Shown one piece after another: positions 42,017 through 50,921 of a stretch of 64,000 bases of DNA; the stretch's first letter is position 1; each line of letters begins with the position of its first letter. Under the pieces are notes generated by a model. It saw only the letters and a list, made by a program, of their open reading frames with translations, searched no databases and had not been told where the DNA came from. The position numbers and the translations under genes are program-made. The stretch spans positions 124,001 to 188,000 of the forward strand of contig NZ_JADLRJ010000008.1 in the NCBI RefSeq assembly GCF_015477355.1, read 5' to 3'. Source of the DNA: Nocardia blacklockiae. GTDB lineage: Bacteria > Actinomycetota > Actinomycetes > Mycobacteriales > Mycobacteriaceae.

Positions 42017-43252
42017 ATGGCGCAGTTGTTGGTCGAATACCCGCAGTCGCGAAATACGTGGTGCGACAACCCACTTGCGCGCGGTGCCGACGGCGTCCTG
42101 CGATACGGCAACCTGAACCCCGCGCTCACCGAGCTGCTCGACGTCCAGGTGCACGCCTTCTCCGGGCGCGAGGCGGTCGTCGAGATCGGCGGCCCGCGGC
42201 TCACCTACCGGCAGCTGTGGCACGCGGCGTCGCGGATCGCGGGCGGTTTGCAGGAGCACGGCATCGGCTACGGCGACCGGGTAGCGGTGCGGATGCCGGT
42301 GGGGGCGCGCTGGGTGCAGGCCTTCCTCGGCGCGCTGCTGTCGGGCGCGGTGCCGGTGCTGGTGCACGACAGCCTGCCCGACGAGCTCGCCGCCCGGGTT
42401 ATCGCGGACAGCCGCGCCGATTTCGTGCTGGGCGGCGCGGCCGACGCGGAACTGCCCGACGGCGCGGCGTTCATCGACGACGGCGCCTCGCTGAGCGAAC
42501 TGGCGCTGCTCTGCTACACCAGCGGCGCGGTGTCGCAGGGTGATTCGATCGGGCCACGCGGGGTCGAGCTGACCAACGAGAATCTGTTGTCGGCGGTCCG
42601 GTCGATGGCGGGCGCGCTGGACCTGCCCACCGAGGGGCTGCGCAACCTGGTGCTGCTGCCGCTCGCGCACGCCAGCGGCTGCGTCGACCAGCTGCTGCCG
42701 ACCTTCGCGGTGGGCGGCACGGTGGTGCTCGTCCCGGATCCCGCACTGGTCGCGGAAACCGTTGTGACCGAACGCATCGACATGGTGGCGGCGACCCCGC
42801 GCATCTTCGCCGACCTGCTGCCCGAACTGGCCGGGCTGCGCGCGGAAGGGGTGCGGCAGGTGTGCAGCGCCGGGCATCGCACCGAGCTGGCGGCGACCGA
42901 CCCCGGGACCTCGGAGGTGGTGGCCGCCGCGCTGCGCGAAGTGTTCCCGCTGGCGCGGCAGTGGTCGGTGTGGGGCGCCACCGAGACCAGCGGCATCGGC
43001 CTGGCGCTGGCCGACGAGGGCGAGACCGCGTCCCCCGATCTGCTCGGATTCCCGTTCGGCGGAACGGAACTGGCGCTGTGGGGCCCGCACGCCGCCACCG
43101 GCCACGGCGAATTGCTCTGTCGCGGGCCGAATGTCGCCCCGCGCTACTGGAACGACCCGGAGACCACCGAATCCCGTTTCACCGGTTCGTGGTTCCACAC
43201 CGGCAACCAGGTCGACATCGACGAGCAGGGCCTGGTCCACCGCGCCGGATAG
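42017..43252 (+). CDS. Truncated adenylate-forming (ANL) enzyme lacking its C-terminal domain
   Basis: A 411-residue relative of acyl-CoA synthetases and NRPS adenylation domains, with AGGLQEHGIGYGDRVAVRMPV near 75, and WSVWGATETSGIG near 319. The phosphate-binding loop is odd: LCYTSGAVSQGDSIGPRGVEL near 168 instead of TSGTTGxPKG. The chain ends at HTGNQVDIDEQGLVHRAG, just after the hinge, so the roughly 110-residue C-terminal lid with the catalytic Lys is absent, and the ribose-binding Asp of the TGD motif is Asn. No other frame continues it: the convergent gene ends 10 bases later. It may be a binding protein or an eroded enzyme. Start ATG has GGAGGGA. Confidence 0.8.
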   Translation: MAQLLVEYPQSRNTWCDNPLARGADGVLRYGNLNPALTELLDVQVHAFSGREAVVEIGGPRLTYRQLWHAASRIAGGLQEHGIGYGDRVAVRMPVGARWVQAFLGALLSGAVPVLVHDSLPDELAARVIADSRADFVLGGAADAELPDGAAFIDDGASLSELALLCYTSGAVSQGDSIGPRGVELTNENLLSAVRSMAGALDLPTEGLRNLVLLPLAHASGCVDQLLPTFAVGGTVVLVPDPALVAETVVTERIDMVAATPRIFADLLPELAGLRAEGVRQVCSAGHRTELAATDPGTSEVVAAALREVFPLARQWSVWGATETSGIGLALADEGETASPDLLGFPFGGTELALWGPHAATGHGELLCRGPNVAPRYWNDPETTESRFTGSWFHTGNQVDIDEQGLVHRAG

Positions 43253-43262
43253 CCGGCCGCGG

Positions 43263-44006
43263 TCACTCCAGCAGGCGGTCGCGCAGCCGGTCGCGCAGGT
43301 CGTCGGTGAAACCGATGGCGGTCAGGTAACCCTCCAGGTCACCGTAGAGCCGGTGCATCGAATCCGTGCCCTCCGCAAGGTATTCCGGCGCGACGCCGAG
43401 CACGTCGAGGGGCAGGGTGACCCGGCCGTTCGAGTTCAGTTCCACGTCGGCGCGCAGGGCGTCGACGGCGTCGTTGCTGAGCAGGTAGTCGGCGAGCAGG
43501 TCGGTCTCGGCGACGCCGACCGCGCGCAGCAGCGTCGCGACGGCCCAGCCGGTGCGGTCCTTCCCGGCGGCGCAGTGCACCAGCACCGCGCCGTCGCCGC
43601 CCACCAGTGAGCGCGCGATCGCGGTGATGGCGACCCCGGCCTCCGGCATCGCCGGGAACGACCGGTACACCTTCACCATCTCCTGCCAGGGCTCGTCGTG
43701 CACCACCTCGTGCGGCGGCTGCTCGCCGATGCGCGAGTCGAACGGCGTGTGCTCCAGGCGAATTCCCGCGGGCAGCGCGTCGGCACCCAGGTGCACGATC
43801 TCCTCGGGGCCGCGCAGGTCGTGCACCGCGGCCACGCCGAGTTCGCGCAGGGTGGCCTGCCCGGCCGCGTCGACGCGGCTCAGCTGTGCCGATCGCAGCA
43901 GCGCCCCGGTGCGGACCCGCGAGCCGGAGTCGGTGCGCAGCCCGCCGACGTCGCGGTAGTTGAAGGTGCCGGAGACGAGAAAATGATCAGAACGCGCGAT
44001 GGTCAC
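43263..44006 (-). CDS. Protein tyrosine/serine phosphatase, PtpB-like
   Basis: A 247-residue phosphatase. It starts SDHFLVSGTFNYRDVGGLRTDSGSRVRTGALLRSAQLSRV, the opening of MptpB-type dual-specificity phosphatases, and has the active-site loop VLVHCAAGKDRTGWAVATLL (Cys about 145, Arg about 151), with the Lys of the PtpB class after Gly. The C-terminus has LGVAPEYLAEGTDSMHRLYGDLEGYL. In M. tuberculosis PtpB is exported and acts on phosphoinositides and host proteins; no signal peptide is visible here. GTG start 44006. Confidence 0.87.
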   Translation of the reverse strand: MTIARSDHFLVSGTFNYRDVGGLRTDSGSRVRTGALLRSAQLSRVDAAGQATLRELGVAAVHDLRGPEEIVHLGADALPAGIRLEHTPFDSRIGEQPPHEVVHDEPWQEMVKVYRSFPAMPEAGVAITAIARSLVGGDGAVLVHCAAGKDRTGWAVATLLRAVGVAETDLLADYLLSNDAVDALRADVELNSNGRVTLPLDVLGVAPEYLAEGTDSMHRLYGDLEGYLTAIGFTDDLRDRLRDRLLE

Positions 44007-44394
44007 TTTTCCAGGCTATCGGCGGGTCGGTATCGCGCGGGTGTCGTTCTCCGATCGAACCGGCGAACCCGCGGCGGCGACGCCCTGTGTGTTCGGCCAC
44101 AAGGAGGCGGCGCGGCGCGCGAGGGACGCGTAGAGTCTTGTCGGTTACGGGTAGTGATCGCCGGAGGAGCTGGTCTCCGCTGGATTGCGCCGCAGTCCCG
44201 GATGGGTAACGAAACATTCTTTCAGTCTGGAAACACCCATCGAACCTGGTCTTGATCCCCGAAAAGCCTCTACCATTGATGGATGTTGAACGGGTCGACC
44301 GGGTGGTACCCGGGGCGATCAGCGTGGATCTACCACCCGTTGAGCGAGCCGCGCAGGCGAGGTGCGCGCGTTCTTTCGCCCGAGGGAGTCGTCG
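44007..44394. other. 388-base region with overlapping inverted repeats
   Basis: Less GC-rich than its neighbours and without a supported gene. It holds CCGGGT-GGT-ACCCGG (44299-44313) and a second pair GGGTGGTA (44301-44308) with TACCACCC (44331-44338) that shares the left arm, so the two stems exclude each other. The following gene starts at the TTG 44395 after CGAGGGAG. Confidence 0.4.
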
Positions 44395-44874
44395 TTGAGC
44401 GCTAGTGGAGAAATTATCGAGGTGCGGCCACATCCGACCGTCGAGGAGGCCGTGAACCGTGCGGCCGCCGCCATCGATTGCACCGGCACGCGCGCGTTGC
44501 GAGTGCTGCTGCATGCCGGCGTGAGTGCGTTGTGGCCCGCCATCAAGGCCGCGCCCCAGCGGCAGATCCGTACCTACGAGTCGACCATCCAGGCGCTGCG
44601 CCGCCGCTGGGCCGACCGCAGCGGCCCGAGCGCGGATCCCGCGGTCGCGGCGCTGTTCCGCGACCTCGACGCCGAGGTCGGCGCCTTCTTGCGGCTGTGC
44701 GCCGACCGGTCGAACACCGAGTGGCTCGAGCCGGTGGAGGCCATCGCCGCCTATTCGGTGGCCGTGATGCAGGGCACCGTGCTGCGCTGGCTCGCCGATT
44801 GCGACGACGAGACCACGCTGGTGGTGCTGGACGACTTGGTCTCGAGCCTGTCCACCAAGGCCGTCGACCGCTGA
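44395..44874 (+). CDS. TetR-like ligand-binding domain without a DNA-binding domain
   Basis: A 159-residue helical protein. HPTVEEAVNRAAAAIDCTGTRALRVLLHAGVSALWPAIKAAPQRQIRTYESTIQALRRRW and VMQGTVLRWLADCDDETTLVVLDDLVSSLS follow the order and character of the C-terminal domain of TetR regulators, but the 45-residue helix-turn-helix that should precede is missing, and no other frame upstream encodes one. The TTG at 44395 is favoured for its GAGGGAG at the right distance; a GTG at 44362 would add 11 residues. It may act as a ligand sensor, a dominant-negative partner or a scaffold. Function unknown. Confidence 0.62.
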   Translation: MSASGEIIEVRPHPTVEEAVNRAAAAIDCTGTRALRVLLHAGVSALWPAIKAAPQRQIRTYESTIQALRRRWADRSGPSADPAVAALFRDLDAEVGAFLRLCADRSNTEWLEPVEAIAAYSVAVMQGTVLRWLADCDDETTLVVLDDLVSSLSTKAVDR

Positions 44875-44932
44875 GGAAACGCCCCCGCACATCGAATTGG
44901 ACGGTTGACCAGTAACCGGGTTACGTGATTGA

Positions 44933-46120
44933 GTGGACCGGGTGACGGACCTGTCGCCGATCGCCGGCCTCCAGGCGGCCACCGCGGATCTCGACCCGCC
45001 GCTGGCCGCACTCGACCTGGCCGCGCTGCGTGCCAATGCCGCCGACCTGGTACGCCGGGCGCGCGGCGTGCCGATCCGGGTGGCGAGCAAGTCGGTGCGC
45101 TGCCGGGGCGTGCTCGAGGAAGTGCTGGGTCCCGAGCTGACCCGGGCCGGGGGATTCGCGGGCGTCATGTCCTATTCGCTGCGCGAGGCCGTCTGGCTGG
45201 CGCGGCGGGGCGCGCGCGACATCCTGCTGGGCTACCCGAGCGTGGACCGTGCCGCTCTGGCCGAACTCGGCGCGGACGAGACGCTGCGCGAGGCGATCAC
45301 GCTCATGGTCGACGATACGGCTCAGCTGGATCTGATCAAGACCGCCGTGGGCGGCGAGCGGGCCGCCCCGCGCGTGTGCCTGGACGTGGACGCGTCGCTG
45401 CGGATCGGCCCGCTGCACCTGGGCGTGCGGCGCTCGCCGATCCGGACCCCCGAGCAGGCGGCGCGGCTGGCCCGCGCCGCGATCGATCGCGGCTTCCGCG
45501 TGGTGGGCGTGATGACCTACGAGGCGCAGATCGCCGGACTGCCCGACACCAATCCGGCCGTGCGGCTGGTCAAGCGGGCCTCGGCGGCCGAGATCGGCGC
45601 GCGGCGGCGGCAGGTGCTGGACGCGGTCCGTTCGGTGGCGGGCGAGCTGGAGATCGTCAACAGTGGCGGCAGCGGGTCCGTCGAGGTGAGCGTCGCCGCC
45701 CCCGAGGTGACCGAGGTGACCGCGGGCTCCGGACTGTACGTGCCGACCCTGTTCGACGGCTATCGGGCCTTCACGCCGCGCCCGGCGCTGTTCTTCGCGC
45801 TGCCGGTGCTGCGCCGCCCGGCTCCCGGGATCGCCACCGCGTTCGCGGGCGGCTACATCGCCTCGGGTCCCGCCGGGCAGTCGCGTGTGCCGAAGCCGGT
45901 GTGGCCCAAGGGCTTGCGACTGATCGGTACGGAAGGCGCGGGGGAGGTGCAGACGCCGCTGCGCGGAGCAGACGGGCTCGGGGTCGGCGACTGGGTGTGG
46001 TTCCGCCACGCCAAAGCCGGTGAACTGTGCGAGCGGTTCGACAGCATCCACTTCGTCGACACCGACGGCACGCGCACGACCGTCCCCACCTATCGCGGCG
46101 AGGGCCGGAACTTCGGATAG
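44933..46120 (+). CDS. Fold-type III PLP enzyme (alanine racemase N-domain; amino acid deaminase/aldolase-like)
   Basis: A 395-residue enzyme. The PLP Lys lies in IRVASKSVRC near residue 52, in the TIM-barrel N-domain of the alanine racemase/D-threonine aldolase group. GVRRSPIRTPEQAARLARAA is near 160, and IVNSGGSGSVEVSVAAPEVTEVTAGSGLY near 240-268 binds the phosphate. The C-terminal half is beta-rich (RFDSIHFVDTDGTRTTVPTYRGEGRNFG). Relatives act as D-amino acid deaminases or aldolases; substrate cannot be told. It follows the TetR-like gene by 58 bases; a GTG at 44942 is an alternative start. Confidence 0.82.
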   Translation: MDRVTDLSPIAGLQAATADLDPPLAALDLAALRANAADLVRRARGVPIRVASKSVRCRGVLEEVLGPELTRAGGFAGVMSYSLREAVWLARRGARDILLGYPSVDRAALAELGADETLREAITLMVDDTAQLDLIKTAVGGERAAPRVCLDVDASLRIGPLHLGVRRSPIRTPEQAARLARAAIDRGFRVVGVMTYEAQIAGLPDTNPAVRLVKRASAAEIGARRRQVLDAVRSVAGELEIVNSGGSGSVEVSVAAPEVTEVTAGSGLYVPTLFDGYRAFTPRPALFFALPVLRRPAPGIATAFAGGYIASGPAGQSRVPKPVWPKGLRLIGTEGAGEVQTPLRGADGLGVGDWVWFRHAKAGELCERFDSIHFVDTDGTRTTVPTYRGEGRNFG

Positions 46121-46136
46121 CCGCCGCGGCACTCCG

Positions 46137-49100
46137 CTAGGGCGACACCAGCTCCAGGAAGGTCGCGAGATCGGCGAGCTGCTCGCGGGTCTCGGGCAGA
46201 TACTCGGTCAGCAGCGGCGAGTGCACGACCATCGCGCTCCACAGCGCGCGCGACACGACCGTGGTGAGCCAGTGCCGGGACAGCAGCGTGTCGACGCCGT
46301 GCGGGGCCTCGGCGGGTGAGGAACTGGTCATCGACACCAGTACCACCGCGGCCTCCCGCCCGGCGAAACGTTCCGCGGTGCCGACGAGCACGTCCTCGAT
46401 CCGCGCGCGCGACAACAGGGTTCGGATGCGGGCCGCCTGCGCGTGATACGGCGTGACGACCAGGATGTCGTGCGGGTGCAGCCGTCGCGTCACCGCGCCC
46501 TGGCGCCACGGCAGCCCGAGCAGTCCGCGCACCCGGCGCACGATCTCGCGGGCCTCCTCGGCGGATTCGGTGCCGTTGCCGTGGTGTTCGACCGGGATCG
46601 AGCGTACGCCCGGCGGCACGCCTTCCAGATCGCGAGCGAGCGTGACGGTTTCGGTCGACCGCAGCCGCCCGCCGTACCGTAGCCGGGACACCGGTTCGCA
46701 CAGCCGCGGGTGCATGCGCCAGGTGCGGTCCAGGAAGTACCCGAATTCCGGTGGCAGCGTGGGGTTCTCGCCGACGAGTCGGCCCAGCGCGGACTCGTGC
46801 ACCGGCTCGGGGTGCGCGCCGTGCGCGGGCAGCGGCGCGGGGTCGCCGAGCAGCAGCAGGTTGCGGGCCGAGGCGGCCACCGCGACCGCGTCGGCCAGTG
46901 GGAAGTGGCCCGCGTCGGCGACCATCAGCAGATCCAGGCAGCCCGGGGCGACGCGCTCGGCGTCCGCGAAATCGCTGGGGAGACCGCCGATCACGCAGCC
47001 GTTGACGGCATTGTCGAGGAAGCGGGGATAGCGCGCCGGGTCGATGGCCAGCCACTCCGGCGCCACCGCCCGGGCATCGGACTTCGCCACCAGTTCCGGG
47101 AGCACGCCGACCCGCACCAGCCCGTCGAGCACCTCCTCGACGGCCCAATGCGATTGCGCGACAACGCCGACGCGCCACTTGTAGCGGGTGACGAGGCGTT
47201 CGATCACCCGCGCCGCGGTATCGGTCTTGCCGGTGCCCGAGGGCCCCTGCACGGCGACGTAGGAGTTGTCGAGATCCAGCACGGCGGCGGTGACGGCGGC
47301 GGCGTGGTCGCCGAACACCTCGGGCAGGGCGGCGGCCGTCCGCAACCGCGGCGGGCGGCGCAGCAGCAGGTCGAACGCCGCCGTGGCGGGGATCTCGGGC
47401 AGCGTCATCAACAGGTGGTGGCCGGCGAATTCCAGTGCGGCTTCGAGGTTCTCGTCGCGGCCGGGCAGTCCGGGGACGATCGCGACGGGCAGGTCGTCGT
47501 AGGGGGCGCAGCCGTCCGGGAGGATCTCCTCGACGCGGACGGTGTCGTCGAAGTTGTCGTCGAGCGCGCAGCCGAGCACGGTGGCGGCGGCGGTCGCCCG
47601 GCGGCCGGGGATGGCCCGCATACCGGGCACGGGCTCGTCGTAGAGGGTGCGGACGGCGGTGCCGGGCGGTGGCGCGCTGCCGGTGCCCAGGCGGCCGGTG
47701 AGCTTCAGGTAGCGGCGCATCGGCCCGTGCCCGGTGCTGTGCCACTTGGTGTCGACCGTGCCCCAGTCGGCGACGAGGACGCCCGGGGTGTCGGCCCATT
47801 CGGCGATCGGGCGGTGCAGGCGGTCGGCGTGGGCCCAGTGCAGTGGCTGGCGTTCGCGGCGGTGGTAGCCGAGTGCGGCGGCCATCAGTCCGGCGGCCTG
47901 CTGCGCGGGCGTGCGCGCGGCCGGTTCGGCGTCGGCTTCCGCGCTCGCGCCGGGGATGTCGGGGTGCGCCGCGCCCGCCATGCCGTCGAAGGCGAACTCG
48001 CGCAGCGCGGCCTCGACCGCGGCGGGCGCCTCGGCCGGTGTCTCGCGCGGCGCGGGCGCGGCGCCGATGCCGTTCTCGGCGGCCAGGTCTCGCAACCGGT
48101 CGCGCAGCCGGGCGACCCGCGCGCACTCGGATTCCAGGTCGTCGCAGGCGGATTCGCCGCCCAGCAGGCCACCGAGGTTGGGCAGGTCGTAGGACCGCTC
48201 GCCGACGACCAGGGCCGAGCGCACGATGGGATAGAGGTCCACCAGCGCGCCGAGCAGGTCGTCGGAGACCTCCTCGTCGGCGCCGCAGCCCGCGCACAGC
48301 TCCGCCAGCAGCGGCCGGGCCGGCGAACGGTAGTGGTAGATGCGCAGTTCCGGATGGCGCTGCTGCCGGTCGGCCAGGAACTCCAGCAGCGCGGCGGGGT
48401 CGTCGTGCAGTCCGAAGGCGTGGAACAGGATCGCCGCGGGCTCCTCGCCCTGCTCGGGCGTGCGCGCCGGCAGCACCCCGACGCCGACGACGGTCGCGGG
48501 CGTGCCCGCCGGGGTGAGGAAGACGTCGCCCGGTGACGGCGCGGGCAGCGCGGACAGCGCCGCCGCGTTCGTCAGCGCCCACACCGGCTCGCCGGTGCGT
48601 TCGCCGCGCAACTGCATCTCGGCCTGACGGCGCAGCGCCGCGAAGGTCTGGGTCGCCACCCGCGTCACCGCGGCGTCGGCCTGCACCAGCCGGTCCACCG
48701 TGGTGATTCCCGCGTCGCGCAGCTGGGCCCGCACGGTCGGCCGCATGCCCGCGACCAGCAGCAGGTCGCGCCCGGTCAGCAGTTCGGCGGTGCAGGTGGC
48801 GCAGCGGCCGCACGCCAGATAGCGCCGATCGCCCCACTGCACCGGCAGCAGTTCGTTCTGCTTGGCCTCCAGCACGGCCGTCAGGCGGCGCCGTCGTGCC
48901 GCGTACACCCGGGCCGCGTCGGCCAGCGGATACTGCGACCGCGACCCGTCGGGATGACGCACGCGCAGCACGGGATCGACGCGGAAACCACTGTGCCGCA
49001 CCGCTTCCGCGCAAGCGGCGAGTTCGAGGAGAGCCGCGATCGGGGTGTCGGTGCCCGCGGTGCCGTAGAGGGAGTAGCAGACCGGCGCGAGCGAGAGCAT

Positions 49101-49643
49101 CGGATCGGCCGGGCCGTCGGGTTCGGTGTCGTCCGGCGGGCCGCTCCGCTCGGCGAAGGAACGACTCAGCGCGTCACCGTCGACGACCTGCCCCTGCCGA
49201 TGACCATCGAAGGCCGCGCTCGCCGACCACTCGTTCGGGACCGGCTCGAGCGGCGGCGCGGCCGCCGGCCGCACCGGCGACTGTTCCATCGCGTCGGTCC
49301 GCACCAGGGCCGGGCACCGCGCGGCGAAGGTGCCGTCGAAGAAGACGCCGCCGGCGATCACGCCCGCCCCGGCGTGCAGCGCGGCCACGGTCTGCTCGTG
49401 CGCGCGGTGCAGGGCGTCCACGGTCTCGGCCGGCGTGCCGGATTCGGGCGCGTCGATCCGGACGGCGTCGAGTCCGGGCAGGCCGGAATGCCCGGGTTCG
49501 GGCAGCAGCGGACCGGCGCCGGTAGCCACCGGCGCCACCAGACCCAGTTCGGCGTCGAGCGCGCGCAGCAGCGCGAACTCGCAGTGCGCCGCCGTCAACA
49601 GGTCACCGGTGCTGCACACGACACGATCACCGACCAGAATCAA
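46137..49643 (-). CDS. TM0106-family RecB-like nuclease/helicase homologue with eroded active sites
   Basis: An intact 1168-residue frame. Its N-terminus (VVCSTGDLLTAAHCEFALLRALDAELG), Cys cluster ACGRCATC near 281, middle part (HPELRIYHY, LVDLYPIVRSALVVG) and C-terminal SF1 helicase end are those of TM0106-type proteins. However, the RecB-like metal-site segment near 110-160 is lost, the second nuclease segment that in relatives reads FFDFEGDP is VFLTPAGTP near 372, the helicase motif II (DEAGQ) is ADAGH near 907, motif III (GDPQQLPQ) is GDPAPLPA near 934, motif V (DKFQGQEA) is AERFAGREA near 1092 and motif VI (LNVAVSRA) is LTTVVSRA near 1133. Only Walker A GPSGTGKT near 800 is normal. Comparison residues are from family knowledge, not a search. 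Confidence 0.8.
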   Translation of the reverse strand: MILVGDRVVCSTGDLLTAAHCEFALLRALDAELGLVAPVATGAGPLLPEPGHSGLPGLDAVRIDAPESGTPAETVDALHRAHEQTVAALHAGAGVIAGGVFFDGTFAARCPALVRTDAMEQSPVRPAAAPPLEPVPNEWSASAAFDGHRQGQVVDGDALSRSFAERSGPPDDTEPDGPADPMLSLAPVCYSLYGTAGTDTPIAALLELAACAEAVRHSGFRVDPVLRVRHPDGSRSQYPLADAARVYAARRRRLTAVLEAKQNELLPVQWGDRRYLACGRCATCTAELLTGRDLLLVAGMRPTVRAQLRDAGITTVDRLVQADAAVTRVATQTFAALRRQAEMQLRGERTGEPVWALTNAAALSALPAPSPGDVFLTPAGTPATVVGVGVLPARTPEQGEEPAAILFHAFGLHDDPAALLEFLADRQQRHPELRIYHYRSPARPLLAELCAGCGADEEVSDDLLGALVDLYPIVRSALVVGERSYDLPNLGGLLGGESACDDLESECARVARLRDRLRDLAAENGIGAAPAPRETPAEAPAAVEAALREFAFDGMAGAAHPDIPGASAEADAEPAARTPAQQAAGLMAAALGYHRRERQPLHWAHADRLHRPIAEWADTPGVLVADWGTVDTKWHSTGHGPMRRYLKLTGRLGTGSAPPPGTAVRTLYDEPVPGMRAIPGRRATAAATVLGCALDDNFDDTVRVEEILPDGCAPYDDLPVAIVPGLPGRDENLEAALEFAGHHLLMTLPEIPATAAFDLLLRRPPRLRTAAALPEVFGDHAAAVTAAVLDLDNSYVAVQGPSGTGKTDTAARVIERLVTRYKWRVGVVAQSHWAVEEVLDGLVRVGVLPELVAKSDARAVAPEWLAIDPARYPRFLDNAVNGCVIGGLPSDFADAERVAPGCLDLLMVADAGHFPLADAVAVAASARNLLLLGDPAPLPAHGAHPEPVHESALGRLVGENPTLPPEFGYFLDRTWRMHPRLCEPVSRLRYGGRLRSTETVTLARDLEGVPPGVRSIPVEHHGNGTESAEEAREIVRRVRGLLGLPWRQGAVTRRLHPHDILVVTPYHAQAARIRTLLSRARIEDVLVGTAERFAGREAAVVLVSMTSSSPAEAPHGVDTLLSRHWLTTVVSRALWSAMVVHSPLLTEYLPETREQLADLATFLELVSP

Positions 49644-49869
49644 TCGCGGCCCTCCTGCGCCTCGGACACCCGCACCCGGCCGTCGCGTTCTTGGGTGCCG
49701 AGTCGCGCTTCAGGGTAATTGTTCGAGGTAGAACGGCGTGGCGTGAGGGGGGCGTGTCGTCGTATGGTCTGGGCGGGCGCGTCAGAGAGGACATCGGGAG
49801 TGCAGACGCGGCCCGGGCAGCACCTGGTCCGCGCGCGGGTGCGGGGCTGAGCGCGGAAGGGATTGCCGG

Positions 49870-50487
49870 ATGCCGTTTTTCGACGGACCGCGCGGGCGGC
49901 TGCACTGCCGGCAGTGGGCGGTGCCGGAGGCGCGGGCGGTGTTCGCGCTGCTGCCGGGTACCGGGCAGCACAGCGGCCATTACCATCGCTTCGCCCGGGG
50001 GCTGGGGGCGGCGTCGATCGAGACGTGGGCGCTGGACGTGCCGGGACAGGGCCTCAGCGAAGGGGATCCGCGCGCGCCCGGCACGATCGATGAGCTCGTC
50101 GCCGACGCGCGGGGGTTCCTCGCGCTGGTCCGCGCTCGGCGGCCCGGTGTGCCGCTGATCGTCGGCGGGCACTCGCTCGGCGCGGCCACCGCGCTCGCCG
50201 CGCTGCCGGAGTGCGCGGGGCTGGTACTCACCGGGACCCCGCGGCGCGCGGTCGAGGCGCCGCCGCCGACCGGCCTGCCGGTGCTGGTGCTGCACGGCGT
50301 CGATGATCGCCGTGCCCCTATCGATGCCGTTCGGGACTGGACGACGCGCGTGCGATCGGTAGGGTTGCGGTTGCGCGAATATGCCGATGCCGGGCACGAT
50401 CTGCTGCACGAGCCGGTGCGGGCACGAGTCACCGCCGACATCGCGGAGTGGATCCAGGGCGTCGTCGCGGAACCGGTGCGCCCGTGA
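49870..50487 (+). CDS. Alpha/beta hydrolase (S33/monoacylglycerol-lipase-like), short
   Basis: A 205-residue hydrolase with VFALLPGTGQHSGHYHRFARGL (oxyanion and lid entry), nucleophile motif IVGGHSLGAATAL near 98 (Ser about 100), Asp in LVLHGVDDRRAP near 145 and His in YADAGHDLLHEP near 178, so the triad is complete. It lacks the cap domain of typical 270-residue relatives, suggesting a more open active site. It lies 23 bases before the type VII secretion module and could be its first gene. Confidence 0.8.
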   Translation: MPFFDGPRGRLHCRQWAVPEARAVFALLPGTGQHSGHYHRFARGLGAASIETWALDVPGQGLSEGDPRAPGTIDELVADARGFLALVRARRPGVPLIVGGHSLGAATALAALPECAGLVLTGTPRRAVEAPPPTGLPVLVLHGVDDRRAPIDAVRDWTTRVRSVGLRLREYADAGHDLLHEPVRARVTADIAEWIQGVVAEPVRP

Positions 50488-50510
50488 TGTAGCACGAGAA
50501 AGGGGGACCG

Positions 50511-50921
50511 GTGCGATCGCAAGAATCCGGGGACCTGCGCAGTGATGTCGCGGCCCTGACCCAGGCGGTCGACGACGGTCGGCTGTGGATCGATGGAGTG
50601 CTCGTCGCCGACGGCGTCCACGAGCGCTGCGCCCAACGTTACGAACAGCTCGCCGAACAGGTGGAGCAACAGGTGCTGACACTGCGCGCGGCCACCTCGC
50701 TCCCGGGCTTCGGCGGCTTCGAATCGGGCAACGCGCTGCGGCGCGGGTTCGAGGACAAGGCTGCCCAAGGTCTGGAGCGGTTGCAGGAGTACGCCGACGC
50801 CGCCCGGCAGCTGGCACAGGCGCTGCGCGCCGCGGCCGCCGCCTACGCCCAGCGCGACGCGGACATGTCGGCGGCGATCAGCCGCGTCGGCGCCGACACG
50901 GTGGGGGTGGGTCATGCGTAG
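50511..50921 (+). CDS. Small helical type VII secretion-type protein with YxxxD motif
   Basis: A 136-residue alpha-helical protein, starting with a GTG after AGGGGG. It has long amphipathic helices (VHERCAQRYEQLAEQVEQQVLTL and GLERLQEYADAARQLAQALRAAAAAYAQRD). YAQRD near residue 115 fits the YxxxD/E export signal of ESX substrates, placed after a helix as in EspC and PE proteins. It lacks WXG. It overlaps the next gene by 8 bases and probably pairs with its product as a secreted heterodimer. Confidence 0.6.
   Translation: MRSQESGDLRSDVAALTQAVDDGRLWIDGVLVADGVHERCAQRYEQLAEQVEQQVLTLRAATSLPGFGGFESGNALRRGFEDKAAQGLERLQEYADAARQLAQALRAAAAAYAQRDADMSAAISRVGADTVGVGHA

Noticed and set aside
42017-43262. 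A frameshift hiding the C-terminal domain of the ANL enzyme
   Set aside because: Only 10 bases separate its stop from the end of the convergent phosphatase gene, and no other frame there encodes the missing domain.
44007-44394. A missing helix-turn-helix for the TetR-like protein in another frame
   Set aside because: All three forward frames were read; none gives a TetR HTH, and the region has lower GC and non-coding character.
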